From an uncultured Aquimarina sp. (GTDB lineage Bacteria; Bacteroidota; Bacteroidia; Flavobacteriales; Flavobacteriaceae): 64,000 bases of DNA. The translations under genes and the position numbers were made by a program. The stretch spans positions 1-64,000 of the forward strand of contig CANMML010000020.1 in NCBI GenBank assembly GCA_947499005.1. The letters run 5' to 3'. Positions 1 to 10,968 of the stretch are shown in pieces. The notes below the pieces were generated by a model. That model did not search any database. It saw nothing but the letters and a program-made list of their open reading frames with translations, and had not been told where the DNA came from. Numbering within the stretch: position 1 is the first letter of the stretch; every line of letters begins with the position of its first letter.

Positions 1-3000
1 TCACCCGTAAGATCTGTATCCTCTGGGGTAGTCTCATCCTCATTTAAATCTGCAATGTCATCCGTAACTGGAGTAACGTTTATAGTAACTGTAGCTGTAG
101 AAGTATCACCATCTCCATCAGTTATGAAATAATCAAAGGTATCTATTCCATTAAAATTTGTAGCAGGAGTATACGTAATCGTATCATCAGTAGGATCAGC
201 AGAAGTACCATTGTCATCTACTACAACAGTTCCTCCTTCACTAGTTGTACCACTTGATAGGCTAATCGTACCACTATTTGGTCCATCTCCGCCAAAGCTA
301 TCTGCGCCATTACCATTATCATCTAAGACACTGATCTCAACACTTGAATCTTCTGAAACTGTAGCATCATCATCCTGAGCAACTGGTAAAAAATCATCAT
401 TTTCTATGGTACCAACACCTTGAGCACCTGTAACTGTACCTGCACTAGGAGTGCCCAGATTTACAAATAAATCTTCATCTGGCTCAACAGTAGTATCAGA
501 AGTAGTAGAAACAGTGATTGTTCCTGTAGTATCTCCTGCCGATATTGTTAAGGTTCCAGTAGTATTTACATAATCACTATCCGCTAAAGTAGCACTATCA
601 TCAGCTGTACTAAAAGGGATCGTAATATCACCATTAGCTGGACTATCTAACGAAACCGTAAATACTAAATTTGTCCCTTCTATTTCAGCATCATTATCTA
701 TAGAGATACTAACACATTCCACCCCTACAGTTGTATCGTCTGTAGAACTCAAATCACCTTGAGCAGCTGAAGCACTATCTACAATAGGAATACCGTTAGC
801 ATCAACATTATCTCCTAAACTTCTATCCCCTGCAGAAACAGTATCACTAAAATCGAAACCTCCATCTCCTTCTAAGGCATCTGGACATCCATCATTATCC
901 GAATCTAAATCTAAATAATCGGGTGTACCATTGGTATCTGTATCTGGACAACCAATAAACCTAACTTCACTAAATTCTCTATTATTTCGAGGTACATCTC
1001 TATCAACTAGAGTAAAAGAATAATTTCCTGGAGCAAGACTAAAACCTGAAATTTCTAATGGCGTACCATTTGGCAAAAGGCTTGCTGTAGATACATTTCT
1101 TTCAAATACAACTACATTACCACTATCTCTAATTTCTATATCATAATTCGTAAGCTGTTCACCTATGACTCCCCCTACAGTTCCATAAAGCTCAAACGAA
1201 TAAGCAAAAATATTTACTGGAACAATAAACGTATAGTTAAATGTTGGATTTTCTACACCCGCAGATGTTGTATCAAAAACAAAACCATTAGCTCCTGCCC
1301 CTCCAATATTATTGATATCTCCATCAGCTGTTTCTGCCGGATCCGTAAAAGAAGTAAACCCAGGTGAAACCGCATTTGTTGATACAAATGTCGCATTGAT
1401 AACACTACCACATTCATCAGCATCTAAGATCCCATCATTATCATCATCTAAATCAACGATATCAGGTACATTATCTCCATCCGCATCTGGATTATCCTGA
1501 ATAGTACCCGTTGCATTTTGACCGCCAACACTGATGGTGTAAGTCTCTGACCCTTCAGTGTCATTATCTATTTCTGAATCAATTAAGATATCGAAAGTAG
1601 TTACTCCTGCAGAGACTGTAACCGTTCCTAAACCGCTATTAAAAGTAACTCCATTCGTAAAAGAAATAGGAGTACTATTATAATCTGCGGGTGCATTAGC
1701 TGATCCATCTGTAATTGAAATCGGATAATCATTATCTGTTGTACTTATAACATCTAGAGTAACTGTGTGAGTTAAGACTTGGTCTTCGAAAACAGTATCA
1801 CTCGTTACCGATGTTACAGCAGCAGTATCATTATCTGTGATAGTACCTATACCTGTAGTATCTGATATAGTACCTTCTGATGGATTGGATAAGATAACAG
1901 AAATAGTTTCGTCTATTTCATCTACTGTATCATTATTGGTAATAACAGTAATTGTACCAGTAGTATCACCTGCCAATATTGTTACTGTACCACTATTAGC
2001 TGTATAGTCAGCATCAGCAATAGTTGCTGTACCATCATTAGTCGTAAAATCTATTGTAACATCTGTAGAAGATGGATTATCAAGTGTAACTGTAAATACT
2101 AAATCTGTACCTTCAATTTCTTCATCATTATCTATAGAGAATTCAATAGGGTCATTATCTGTTATCGTTCCTGTAGCAGTTTCCCCATCAATCTCAATGG
2201 TATAAGTTTCCGTTGGCTCGAAAATATTATCATCTTCTCCTCCATTGGTCACCACAAAACTTGAAACTCCTGATGGAATTGTAATCTCATCATTTGCCGA
2301 ATCATAGGTTACGCTATTACTGAAAGTTGGAGGCGTATCATAATCATCTCCTACTGTAGCGGTAACATCCGTAATCGTAAATGGTAAGGTTAATGATGCA
2401 TTAGTAGTAGCACTAAGTGTTACCGTATGCTGTAAATTAGTATTTTCTACTTCTGTAGCATCAGTAATATTAGTAACACTAATACCTGCATCAAAGAAAT
2501 TATTACCTGAAGAAGAATCTAGATCTATTACACGTTGGATTGTATTATCATTTGCTCCATCTACATCTGATGTAGAAGTCGTATTAGCTGGGTCTGTTTC
2601 TACGATAGTATACGTACCGTCAGTTGTCACTACAAATTGATAATCACCATTAGAATCTGTAACTACAGAACCTGACTCTGGCCCAGATAAAGTAACAGTA
2701 ACTCCTGGCCTAGGAACTCCATCGACAAATACAGTACCACAAATAATTGGATTCGTTAATAATACTTCATTAGGAGTAGTATAAGTAATTCTTTCAAAAA
2801 GTAATGAAGATTGTCTATCTTCGAACCCAACTCCACCAACAAAACCATCTTTACCTATCGTATATGATATTGCTGTAGTAGCCTGATAATATGCTGTAAA
2901 AGCATAATCTGGAGCTATTGTTATCCCATTAGCAATAGGAGCTGTTGTAGATTCTCCCTGTATTTCAGTAGCTGTAGTGGAAATTGTTATTTCAGAATTT

Positions 3001-6000
3001 ACTCCATTGTTAATAAAAGCATCAGGAAGGCCTAATCTAATTCTCTCTACATTGATTGCACTTCCTCCATCAATATCCAAAGCCGTAGCGTTGACAGCAA
3101 CGGTACGCACATTTAAAGTACCTGTATCAACAATTTGAATTGTAAATCTCACCTCCTGACCATTAACCCCCTGAGTCCCATCTATAACAGGTTGAAAAGC
3201 TCTTTCAAAACCTCCTGAAGAAGTATCATCAAGTGTAATAAGCCCTGCCCCATTCACAAATTCTTCAATAGTAACTAAAGCATCAAAACCTGTCGCTACA
3301 TTCGAAAATCGAAAAATATCACCTACTTCAAATGCAGCTGCTGAACCTGCTTCATTAACAATGGTAATTGTAGCGTCATCAAAATCCAGCGAATTAAGCA
3401 CAACAACATCTTGGACACACACCCTATCAATAGTGCCATCATCATCATTTATAGTTCCTAATGCTGTATCATCTGCAAAAGAACCTGAAGAAGGATTACT
3501 AAGTACAACATTAAAAGTTTCATTACTTTCGTCAACAACGTCACTAACAGACTGTACTGTTATAGCCCCCGTAGTACTTCCTGCAGGAATAGTAAGAGTA
3601 TTATCATTATCCACATAATCATTATCCACTACTGTCGCCGTACCATCATTTGTATTAAAAGTAACCGTCACTGGCTCCGTAGTTGGAGCATCCAATGTAA
3701 CCGTAAATTCTAAACTTGCACCTTCGGTCTCTATATCATCACTAATACTTATTTCTACACATTCTGGACCGATAGTCGCTCCATTAAATGCCGAAACATT
3801 TGTTTGACCAGTACCTCCTGCTTGCGTAGGTATTCCTTGAGCATTTACAGACCCAGACAAAGACTCTCCATTTAAGTTTGAATTATCAAAACCTCCGTCT
3901 CCTTCTAGAGCATCTGGACAAGTATCACCATCTGCATTTGTATCTAAATGATTCGGTGTACCATCATTATCTGTATCAAGATTACAGAAGAAATTGGCAA
4001 ACGGTAACTCTTGTCTAGCAATAGAACCGTTTAAAGCATATTCTAAAATTAAAGTATCTCCTCCTCCTGCATCAAAATATTCTACTACAATTTTATGAAG
4101 TCCTGTTGAAAGGAAATAGTTTCTTAAAATAGTTACGTCTCCATGAGTACCATCATTATCAATTACCTCTTGATCATTTATAAAAAGTTTTGACCCATCA
4201 TCTGAAGTTAAATAAAACTCATAATTGCCTGGAGTTGTAATATTAAAATACCCTGTAAACCTTAGCCCATAAGTATCACCAGAAACTCCTAATGCTGCAA
4301 TTACAGCATCTTCATCAATTTGATTTATGGTTCCAATACCATCAGCTCCTGTAGTTGGAATATTATCTACCGTGTCACCAGCTGGTGTTCCATCATAATA
4401 TTCATAAGAAATTGTCCCTGCACATGAGTTTAATTCTTCCGTATCTAAAATACCATCATTATCATCGTCCAAATCCGTAATATCTGGAACATCATCACCA
4501 TCATTATCCAGGCCATCTAGAATCGTTCCCGTACCAGAAACACTACCAACTGTTAAAGTATAGGTTTCATTATTATCATCGATAGCATCTAATTCTGTTT
4601 TGAAGAAAACTAAGAAATCTGTTACACCCGCAGGCACATTAATTTGCCCTGTACTAGAATCAAAAGTTACACCGTTAGTAAAGAAAGTAGGTGCCTGCCC
4701 ATAATCTCCTGGAGAAGTGGCTGTAACGTCTGTTACAGCAAATTCGTATCTTACATCTATAGCAATAGCAGCACTAAGTGTTATTGTGTGTTGCGTAAAC
4801 TGATCTTCGACAACTGTGGAATCTCCTACTGTTAAGGTAGGTGCTGTTGCAAAACCATCATCACCCGCATTGACTGTTGTTCCTAAAACTGCAGAAACTG
4901 TTGATGGGTTTGTTCCTTCTGTTTGAGCGACTAAATTGGATGGAAAATCTGGATCGTTTGTATCTACTTCTACAGTTGCTACTCCTGTAGCCGCAAGCAA
5001 TGCAGAATATTGACCTGTTGATTCGGTTTGTACTGTTTGGCTATTCCCTAGCGCATCTGTTACAATAATATCTATATTAGGCAATGGAGTATCTGTACCC
5101 GAGTCATAATTACCGTTTGCATTATTATCCTGATAAACAAGACCATTAACTACGGCTCTATTTGTTACTAAAACTCCTAAACCTCCTAATACATCTTGTC
5201 CTCCTCCAGTTGCCGTACTCGTATTTCGCAAGAAAGTTGAAGTATCTAAAAGATCAATAGTTGCCCCTCCAAATCCTGCATTCCCAGGAACTACATCAAC
5301 AGGAAAATAGGAAACACCAAAAAAGGAATCTCCTACCTCTAATCCTAAATCTCTTAATGAAATAAACGCGGTACCAATATCACTTGTCGATCCACCTGTT
5401 CTTCTTGGTCTATCATTTGGGTTTCTATTAGGATCTAAAGCAGTTCCAACTCCATCTTGAGGATCAATCCCCCAAGATAAATCCATATTAAATATTCGAT
5501 CGCCTGTAGTTCCATCTATACGAAAAGGACCATCACTAGAAGCCCCTATTCCTATACCATAAGTAGAAACTGTTATTAAATCATCGTATTCTAATACTGT
5601 ACTTGTAGCAATATTATAATCTTTGATAGCTGCAGCTTTGATTGGACTGTTCGCGTCTTTTTCACTAACTATAAAACCAATATTATCTAAATCTGATGCT
5701 GTAGTAATTATAGTAGATTCATAAACAATATCAACACGCTCAAGATTTATTGCTGTTACCTCATTATTTTTGAATAAATCATTTGCTCCTCTATTGATAA
5801 TCGCAGAAGTCAACCCAACTTCCATATCACAATCCCTACCAGTTGCTCCTGTGTCATCACTAGGGAAATCTGTTGCATAGTCCCTACAAGTTCCTGTACA
5901 CCCTGGAGCATTTTGAACAATATAACTACACAATTCTCCTTGTGCATTTGCATTGTCGTGCCTTCTAAAAATAGCTTCAACCCTTCTGGATAAATCTACT

Positions 6001-6233
6001 GTGAAAGTGGTACCACCAACGACAATATTTTCTATCACCAAGTTTTCTCCTTGCCCCCAATCGACTGTATTCGAATCTCTATCAGAATAAGTGTAAGTAG
6101 ACGATGGTGTTTCAGCTCGTAGATTAATTTCATCTACTGCAACTTGAGACCAAGTCTTTTGTGAATAAAAACAAATAAACAGCAGAGAAACGTAAGTTAA
6201 TCTACTTATTGCAACAGTAATTGTTCTTTTCAT
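1..6233 (-). CDS. Giant multi-domain surface protein (Calx-beta / PA14 / cadherin-like), 3' end outside window
   Basis: The frame stays open from the ATG at 6233 to the window edge, giving about 2077 residues with no stop, so the C-terminus (and any sorting domain) is not visible. Residues 1-30 form a signal peptide ending in WSQ. Then come a unique N-terminal region (30-350), an SdrD-B/Cna-B-like segment (about 355-425, VYQDNNANGNYDSG), a Calx-beta repeat (460-570), a TSP3-like Asp-rich linker, a PA14-like domain (about 600-745, with FYLTSDDGSKLFIND), another Asp-rich linker, further Calx-beta repeats (about 820-935, 1250-1355, 1360-1465, 1470-1575 and 1840-1945), a second SdrD-B-like segment (about 1160-1225) and a cadherin/VCBS-like domain at the visible end. 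Such architectures are Ca2+-stabilised adhesins or matrix proteins. A role in adhesion or glycan binding is inferred. It is transcribed divergently from prfC. Confidence 0.85.
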   Translation of the reverse strand, partial: MKRTITVAISRLTYVSLLFICFYSQKTWSQVAVDEINLRAETPSSTYTYSDRDSNTVDWGQGENLVIENIVVGGTTFTVDLSRRVEAIFRRHDNANAQGELCSYIVQNAPGCTGTCRDYATDFPSDDTGATGRDCDMEVGLTSAIINRGANDLFKNNEVTAINLERVDIVYESTIITTASDLDNIGFIVSEKDANSPIKAAAIKDYNIATSTVLEYDDLITVSTYGIGIGASSDGPFRIDGTTGDRIFNMDLSWGIDPQDGVGTALDPNRNPNDRPRRTGGSTSDIGTAFISLRDLGLEVGDSFFGVSYFPVDVVPGNAGFGGATIDLLDTSTFLRNTSTATGGGQDVLGGLGVLVTNRAVVNGLVYQDNNANGNYDSGTDTPLPNIDIIVTDALGNSQTVQTESTGQYSALLAATGVATVEVDTNDPDFPSNLVAQTEGTNPSTVSAVLGTTVNAGDDGFATAPTLTVGDSTVVEDQFTQHTITLSAAIAIDVRYEFAVTDVTATSPGDYGQAPTFFTNGVTFDSSTGQINVPAGVTDFLVFFKTELDAIDDNNETYTLTVGSVSGTGTILDGLDNDGDDVPDITDLDDDNDGILDTEELNSCAGTISYEYYDGTPAGDTVDNIPTTGADGIGTINQIDEDAVIAALGVSGDTYGLRFTGYFNITTPGNYEFYLTSDDGSKLFINDQEVIDNDGTHGDVTILRNYFLSTGLHKIVVEYFDAGGGDTLILEYALNGSIARQELPFANFFCNLDTDNDGTPNHLDTNADGDTCPDALEGDGGFDNSNLNGESLSGSVNAQGIPTQAGGTGQTNVSAFNGATIGPECVEISISDDIETEGASLEFTVTLDAPTTEPVTVTFNTNDGTATVVDNDYVDNDNTLTIPAGSTTGAITVQSVSDVVDESNETFNVVLSNPSSGSFADDTALGTINDDDGTIDRVCVQDVVVLNSLDFDDATITIVNEAGSAAAFEVGDIFRFSNVATGFDALVTIEEFVNGAGLITLDDTSSGGFERAFQPVIDGTQGVNGQEVRFTIQIVDTGTLNVRTVAVNATALDIDGGSAINVERIRLGLPDAFINNGVNSEITISTTATEIQGESTTAPIANGITIAPDYAFTAYYQATTAISYTIGKDGFVGGVGFEDRQSSLLFERITYTTPNEVLLTNPIICGTVFVDGVPRPGVTVTLSGPESGSVVTDSNGDYQFVVTTDGTYTIVETDPANTTSTSDVDGANDNTIQRVIDLDSSSGNNFFDAGISVTNITDATEVENTNLQHTVTLSATTNASLTLPFTITDVTATVGDDYDTPPTFSNSVTYDSANDEITIPSGVSSFVVTNGGEDDNIFEPTETYTIEIDGETATGTITDNDPIEFSIDNDEEIEGTDLVFTVTLDNPSSTDVTIDFTTNDGTATIADADYTANSGTVTILAGDTTGTITVITNNDTVDEIDETISVILSNPSEGTISDTTGIGTITDNDTAAVTSVTSDTVFEDQVLTHTVTLDVISTTDNDYPISITDGSANAPADYNSTPISFTNGVTFNSGLGTVTVSAGVTTFDILIDSEIDNDTEGSETYTISVGGQNATGTIQDNPDADGDNVPDIVDLDDDNDGILDADECGSVINATFVSTNAVSPGFTSFTDPAETADGDINNIGGAGANGFVFDTTSAGVENPTFNYTFIVPVNIFAYSFELYGTVGGVIGEQLTNYDIEIRDSGNVVVFERNVSTASLLPNGTPLEISGFSLAPGNYSFTLVDRDVPRNNREFSEVRFIGCPDTDTNGTPDYLDLDSDNDGCPDALEGDGGFDFSDTVSAGDRSLGDNVDANGIPIVDSASAAQGDLSSTDDTTVGVECVSISIDNDAEIEGTNLVFTVSLDSPANGDITIPFSTADDSATLADSDYVNTTGTLTISAGDTTGTITVSTTSDTTVEPDEDLFVNLGTPSAGTVTGAQGVGTIENDDFLPVAQDDDATVSEDSSVEISVLDDNGNGADSFGGDGPNSGTISLSSGTTSEGGTVVVDDNGTSADPTDDTITYTPATNFNGIDTFDYFITDGDGDTSTATVTINVTPVTDDIADLNEDETTPEDTDLTG

Positions 6234-6417
6234 TTTTGTTAAATTACTCAAAATCAGCGGTTTGACAAAAACCATGCCAATTTTAATTATATTAACAAAT
6301 AAATGTTAAAAAAATCATATTTAACTACTTGCGTTTTTAAATCTCTTAATTTTTCGATAAAAGACAATATGTTTCGATTAAAAACATTTTAAAAACACAA
6401 TATTTGACGAAACACCC

Positions 6418-6425
6418 TATATTTG
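6418..6425 (+). promoter_or_regulatory. Candidate -7 element for prfC
   Basis: TATATTTG matches the Bacteroidota -7 consensus TAnnTTTG and lies 62 bp before the prfC start. No TTG is found 19 nt upstream, so only half of the promoter matches. Confidence 0.3.
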
Positions 6426-6487
6426 CTACGATTTTTGATTATTTAACAACTTTTTAGACCAAAAGCATAAACAACAATAAAACATAA

Positions 6488-8080
6488 ATGAAACTATCTT
6501 TTCAAGAGGAAATTAATCGAAGAAGAACTTTCGGAATTGTATCTCACCCCGATGCTGGGAAGACCACTTTAACAGAAAAACTATTGTTGTTTGGAGGGGC
6601 TATTCAAGAAGCAGGTGCTGTAAAATCTAATAAAATCAAAAAAGGAGCTACTAGTGACTTTATGGAAATTGAAAGGCAAAGAGGGATTTCTGTAGCCACT
6701 TCGGTTCTTGCTTTTGAATATCAAAACAATAAAATCAACATCTTAGATACTCCTGGGCATAAAGATTTTGCTGAAGATACCTTTAGAACCCTAACAGCAG
6801 TAGATAGTGTAATTGTTGTTATTGATGTTGCAAAAGGGGTTGAGGAACAGACCGAAAAATTAGTTTCGGTTTGTCGTATGCGAAAAATTCCTATGATTGT
6901 TTTCATTAATAAAATGGACCGTGAAGGTAAAGATGCTTTTGATCTTTTGGATGAAGTTGAACAAAAATTAGGATTAAAAGTTTGCCCCCTAAGTTTCCCC
7001 ATTGGTATGGGTTATGATTTTAAAGGAATCTATAACATTTGGGAGAAAAACGTTAACCTTTTTACAGGTGAAACAACCAAAGACATATTCGAAACTGAAC
7101 AAATCGATGATTTGTCTAGCCAAAAACTAGACGATTTAATAGGACAAGATAGCGCAGATACTTTAAGAGAGGAAGTAGAACTTGTCCAAGGTATTTATCC
7201 TGAATTTGATATTGATGCTTATAAAAGTGGAGATCTTCAACCTGTGTTCTTTGGTTCTGCTTTAAATAATTTTGGAGTTAGAGAACTTCTAGATTGTTTT
7301 GTAAAAATAGCACCAACTCCAAGAACTAAGGAAAGTGATATTAGAATTGTCGATCCTTTGGAAAAAAAGTTTACTGGATTTGTTTTTAAAATTCATGCTA
7401 ACATGGATCCCAAACACCGTGACAGATTGGCTTTTATTAAAATTGTATCGGGAACATTTGAAAGAAACACGCCATATCTACATACAAGACTTGGAAAAAA
7501 ATTGAAATTTTCTAGTCCTAATGCTTTCTTTGCTGATAAAAAAGAGATTGTAGACATCTCATATCCTGGTGATATTGTTGGATTACATGATACAGGGAAT
7601 TTTAAAATAGGTGATACTCTAACCGAAGGTGAGCAACTAAACTACAAGGGAATTCCTAGTTTTTCTCCAGAACATTTTAGATATATCAACAATGCAGATC
7701 CTTTAAAAACAAAGCAATTGCATAAAGGGATTGACCAGTTAATGGATGAAGGAGTAGCACAGCTATTTACACTAGATTTAAACGGAAGAAAAGTTATTGG
7801 AACTGTAGGAGCATTACAGTATGAAGTAATTCAATACCGTCTAGAACACGAATACGGAGCGAAATGTAGTTATGAAAACATCAATATTCACAAAGCTTGT
7901 TGGATTGAAGCTGAGGATGAGAAGAGTGATGAATTCAAAGAATTCAGTCGTGTTAAAAGTAAGTTTTTAGCGAAAGATAAGCGAGGTCAATTGGTTTTTC
8001 TTGCCGATTCGCCTTTTAGTTTACAAATGACTCAAGACAAATTCTCCTCTATTAAATTTCATTTTACTTCTGAATTTTAG
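6488..8080 (+). CDS. prfC: Peptide chain release factor 3 (RF3)
   Basis: A cytoplasmic translational GTPase that recycles RF1/RF2 from the ribosome after peptide release. At 530 residues it has the usual RF3 length. The G1 loop SHPDAGKTT is at residues 19-27, the switch segment RGISVATS at 65-72, G3 DTPGH at 87-91 and G4 NKMD at 141-144. The N-terminal SFQEEINRRRTFGIVSHPDAGKTT and the insert GAIQEAGAVK are RF3-type rather than EF-G or TypA. The start is the ATG at 6488. It is a single gene, divergent from the giant adhesin and convergent with the AsmA-family gene. Confidence 0.96.
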   Translation: MKLSFQEEINRRRTFGIVSHPDAGKTTLTEKLLLFGGAIQEAGAVKSNKIKKGATSDFMEIERQRGISVATSVLAFEYQNNKINILDTPGHKDFAEDTFRTLTAVDSVIVVIDVAKGVEEQTEKLVSVCRMRKIPMIVFINKMDREGKDAFDLLDEVEQKLGLKVCPLSFPIGMGYDFKGIYNIWEKNVNLFTGETTKDIFETEQIDDLSSQKLDDLIGQDSADTLREEVELVQGIYPEFDIDAYKSGDLQPVFFGSALNNFGVRELLDCFVKIAPTPRTKESDIRIVDPLEKKFTGFVFKIHANMDPKHRDRLAFIKIVSGTFERNTPYLHTRLGKKLKFSSPNAFFADKKEIVDISYPGDIVGLHDTGNFKIGDTLTEGEQLNYKGIPSFSPEHFRYINNADPLKTKQLHKGIDQLMDEGVAQLFTLDLNGRKVIGTVGALQYEVIQYRLEHEYGAKCSYENINIHKACWIEAEDEKSDEFKEFSRVKSKFLAKDKRGQLVFLADSPFSLQMTQDKFSSIKFHFTSEF

Positions 8081-8127
8081 TTCAACTGTACTAGCATTAT
8101 TCAGAAATAACGTAAAAACACCTTCCT

Positions 8128-8180
8128 GAGAATTGAATATTTGAATTCACCTCACACATTGGTTCAAATATTCAATTCTC
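8128..8180. terminator. 18-bp perfect inverted repeat between convergent genes
   Basis: The arm at 8128-8145 (GAGAATTGAATATTTGAA) is perfectly complementary to 8163-8180, with a 17-nt loop. It sits 47 bp after the prfC stop and 16 bp before the stop of the convergent AsmA-family gene, the expected place for a shared terminator. There is no clear T-run on either side. The last 11 bases of the right arm are repeated in tandem at 8181-8191. Confidence 0.5.
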
Positions 8181-8196
8181 ATTCAATTCTCAAAAA

Positions 8197-10854
8197 CTAC
8201 TTAAAAAGATTATTTATTAAGCTCTTAGCAGCATCTTTAGCTTGATCTTTTGTCTCGGTCTTTTTTACCCCCTCGTCACCAGCTTCAGTCTTAGACGAAG
8301 ATTTATTTCCCCCTAATAAGCCTCCTAAAACATCTTTTGCCTTATCTCCTACTCTTTTGTTAATTTCAGAAACAGCTTTACCTTTTACTTTATTCTTTTG
8401 CTTCTGTAGAATGCTACTTGATAGATTAGATATAGCTCCTTTCATATCTAAACCTACCTTTGGGTCTTTAAATGTTCCTCCTAGATTAACAGGGATACTT
8501 ACTTTAGTTGTTTCTAACTCCGAACCACTTAAACTGCTTAACAAACTACCTGCTTGACTACCCAAATATTTTGCTGGGACATCTAATCCTAAATTGTAGG
8601 ACAAACCAGCATCGAAACTATGTCCTCCCTCTACTTTAACAGCTATATCATCATTTAATTTAAAATTAAATGGCTTCACCTTTATCTTTCCATCTTCAAA
8701 ATTGAAATTCGCTGTAATATCTTCTAAATTCAATTTATCTAGATCTATAAAATTAGCTTTTCCATCAAAAGCACTTAATAATTTACTATTACTAGAATTT
8801 ACTTTAGCCTTAACAATAGTTGCATTAGCGAGACCTTTTAATGAATTTAAGTTTGGGGTTAAATCATTATTGAGATTTCCGCCTAATTTTATTTTAGAGG
8901 AAAATACTCCTGTCAATGCAGAAGCAACTGGCGTAAATTTTTGCAGCATTTCTAAACTCGCAAATGAACCTGCTAGATCTAATTTACTCATATCAAGATC
9001 CATATCAAAAGAAGGTATTTCCTTTGAAGTATCTACCAGACCACCAAAACCTATCTTTCCTCCAAATACATCGGAGCTTACATCTTTTAAAATAGCTTTA
9101 GCATCTTTAATTGTCACTTGACCTTTTGCATTTTTAAGATTCAACTTATCATATACTACCTCTTTTGCGGCAAAGGTCGCGGTGATATCTAAAAAGTCAG
9201 GAATTAAACCTTCTGTAGATTCTCCTTCTTTTTTAGCTCCACTATCTTCTTCTTTAGGTGTTTCAGTAGTCTCTTCATCTGATTGAGTTAAAAAATCTTG
9301 TACTACAAATTTATTAGAAGACAAACTGAAATCTCCTTTTAGCTCGGCATCTGCAAATATGAATGGGAATAAATTTTCCAGTTTTCCTTTCCCTGAAACA
9401 TCGGAACTCCCTGTCTCTAATTTCAAACTTTCTAGAACAATTTGATTTGTAGAAAAATTCACTTTTGCGTTATCTATTTTTATAGGATGAGGCATTGACT
9501 TATCTGTAACTTCAAATGCATTAAGGTTTACTTCTCCTTTGCTTTTGATACGGTCGTATTTTCCTTTTTGAATAGAATTTAGATCGAATTTGCTTGCCAA
9601 GTCGGCATCTATAATTCCTTTAAGTCCTTCGGGTAATTTCATGGGGTAAGCTTCTGCCAATTTCCCTAAATCTAATCTTCCTTTTGCATTTAGATCGGCA
9701 TTAAGGTTTTTAACTAAATTCCATAGTTTCCCTGAAGCCAAAAATTCATCTTGATCTATTTTAAACTTAAAATCTTTTATAATTACTGCTGTATCATCTA
9801 AATTACCTGTTGTGTTCTTAACATCGATATGAATATCTATATCTTTTACTTCTTTAGTAAGATCTGGGTATTTGAAACTTGCGTTTTCAGTAATTAAATT
9901 AATGTCTAAAAGTGGAATTTTATGATCACTAGATATTCCGTTTATCTTTCCATGCAGATCGAATAATCCATTGGCTGTTACTTCTCGATAATCTTCCTTA
10001 TATGCATTAGGAATCGAAGCGAGTAGATTCTTAAATGATGCGCCTTTGGAAACAAAATCCAATTCTATATCTGTTCCCTTTTCTAACAATTGTATGAAAC
10101 CGTGAAACTCTAATGGAATCTCATTGATATGTGCTACATTATCTTTAAAACTGTACTTATTATTGGCTTGATCTATCCCGATTACTGCTTTCAAATCGAT
10201 AGGCATACGCTCAGCATATTGAATCCCTCCCATTTTATAGGTGAATCTGCTAACCGTTTCTGTTGTTAGGTCTATTAAACTTGAAGACACATCCCCTTTC
10301 CCACTATGACTTAATTCGGAAAGTTCTGCATATAAATTAGAAGAGACATCGTTATAAACCAATTTACTATCAAGAATATCGTAGTCTAAATTTATATTAA
10401 ACGGGCTTGAACTGTCTTCACTTCCTTTGTCCGTAGTTGTAGCACTACTATCTCCCTTAGTAATATCGTAATTCGCTTTCCCTTCTTTATTGACTTGCAC
10501 ATTTACATAGGCTTTGTCAAGGATTATTTTATCGATCTTCACTCCTTGATCAATTCCTTTAATTAAATCTATTAGAGAAATTTTTGCACTAATTCGATCT
10601 GCATAAACTAATGTATCTCCTTCGAAAGGTGCGTTATTTATGATTTCTAACTCATCAATAGAAACGCTTGCACTTGGAAAATTTTTAATTAAACTTAGGT
10701 TAATATCATGATAATCCACCTTAGCATTTAATTGCCCATCTAATGTTCTTCTAACGATTGTGTCTATTTTTCCTTCTAAAAAGAAAGGGATCACAATTAA
10801 TATTGCTAATACTAAGACTAACAAGATTCCGAAGACTTTAATTAGTTTTTTCAT
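8197..10854 (-). CDS. AsmA-family inner-membrane/periplasmic protein
   Basis: 885 residues. One N-terminal transmembrane anchor (about residues 5-27, IKVFGILLVLVLAILIVIPFF) is followed by a long beta-rich body. The opening segment is typical of AsmA-like proteins: a Lys-rich N-terminus, a hydrophobic helix, then GKIDTIVRRTLDGQLNAKVDYHDINLSLIKNFP and later D-L-x-L-x-x-I-K. The C-terminal third (from about 640, LDLAGSFASLEMLQKFTPVASALTGVF) matches the AsmA C-terminal domain. A low-complexity Lys/Glu/Ser tail ends the protein. AsmA-like proteins are linked to outer-membrane assembly and phospholipid transport between membranes; the exact role here is inferred. It is divergent from folK. Confidence 0.85.
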   Translation of the reverse strand: MKKLIKVFGILLVLVLAILIVIPFFLEGKIDTIVRRTLDGQLNAKVDYHDINLSLIKNFPSASVSIDELEIINNAPFEGDTLVYADRISAKISLIDLIKGIDQGVKIDKIILDKAYVNVQVNKEGKANYDITKGDSSATTTDKGSEDSSSPFNINLDYDILDSKLVYNDVSSNLYAELSELSHSGKGDVSSSLIDLTTETVSRFTYKMGGIQYAERMPIDLKAVIGIDQANNKYSFKDNVAHINEIPLEFHGFIQLLEKGTDIELDFVSKGASFKNLLASIPNAYKEDYREVTANGLFDLHGKINGISSDHKIPLLDINLITENASFKYPDLTKEVKDIDIHIDVKNTTGNLDDTAVIIKDFKFKIDQDEFLASGKLWNLVKNLNADLNAKGRLDLGKLAEAYPMKLPEGLKGIIDADLASKFDLNSIQKGKYDRIKSKGEVNLNAFEVTDKSMPHPIKIDNAKVNFSTNQIVLESLKLETGSSDVSGKGKLENLFPFIFADAELKGDFSLSSNKFVVQDFLTQSDEETTETPKEEDSGAKKEGESTEGLIPDFLDITATFAAKEVVYDKLNLKNAKGQVTIKDAKAILKDVSSDVFGGKIGFGGLVDTSKEIPSFDMDLDMSKLDLAGSFASLEMLQKFTPVASALTGVFSSKIKLGGNLNNDLTPNLNSLKGLANATIVKAKVNSSNSKLLSAFDGKANFIDLDKLNLEDITANFNFEDGKIKVKPFNFKLNDDIAVKVEGGHSFDAGLSYNLGLDVPAKYLGSQAGSLLSSLSGSELETTKVSIPVNLGGTFKDPKVGLDMKGAISNLSSSILQKQKNKVKGKAVSEINKRVGDKAKDVLGGLLGGNKSSSKTEAGDEGVKKTETKDQAKDAAKSLINNLFK

Positions 10855-10968
10855 TATCTAGTGCATTAAAAATAATATCAATTTAAAAGTTAAATTTACC
10901 ACCATTATCTATAAGGACAATACTTATATGTTTCCTTTATATTAAATCTTTCGTTGATTCATATCAAA

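Noticed and set aside
1312..3618. Plus-strand frames inside the first 6 kb
   Set aside because: They are antisense to a continuous open frame with clear Calx-beta domains. Ser/Thr-rich composition is the shadow of Asp/Gly/Thr codons.
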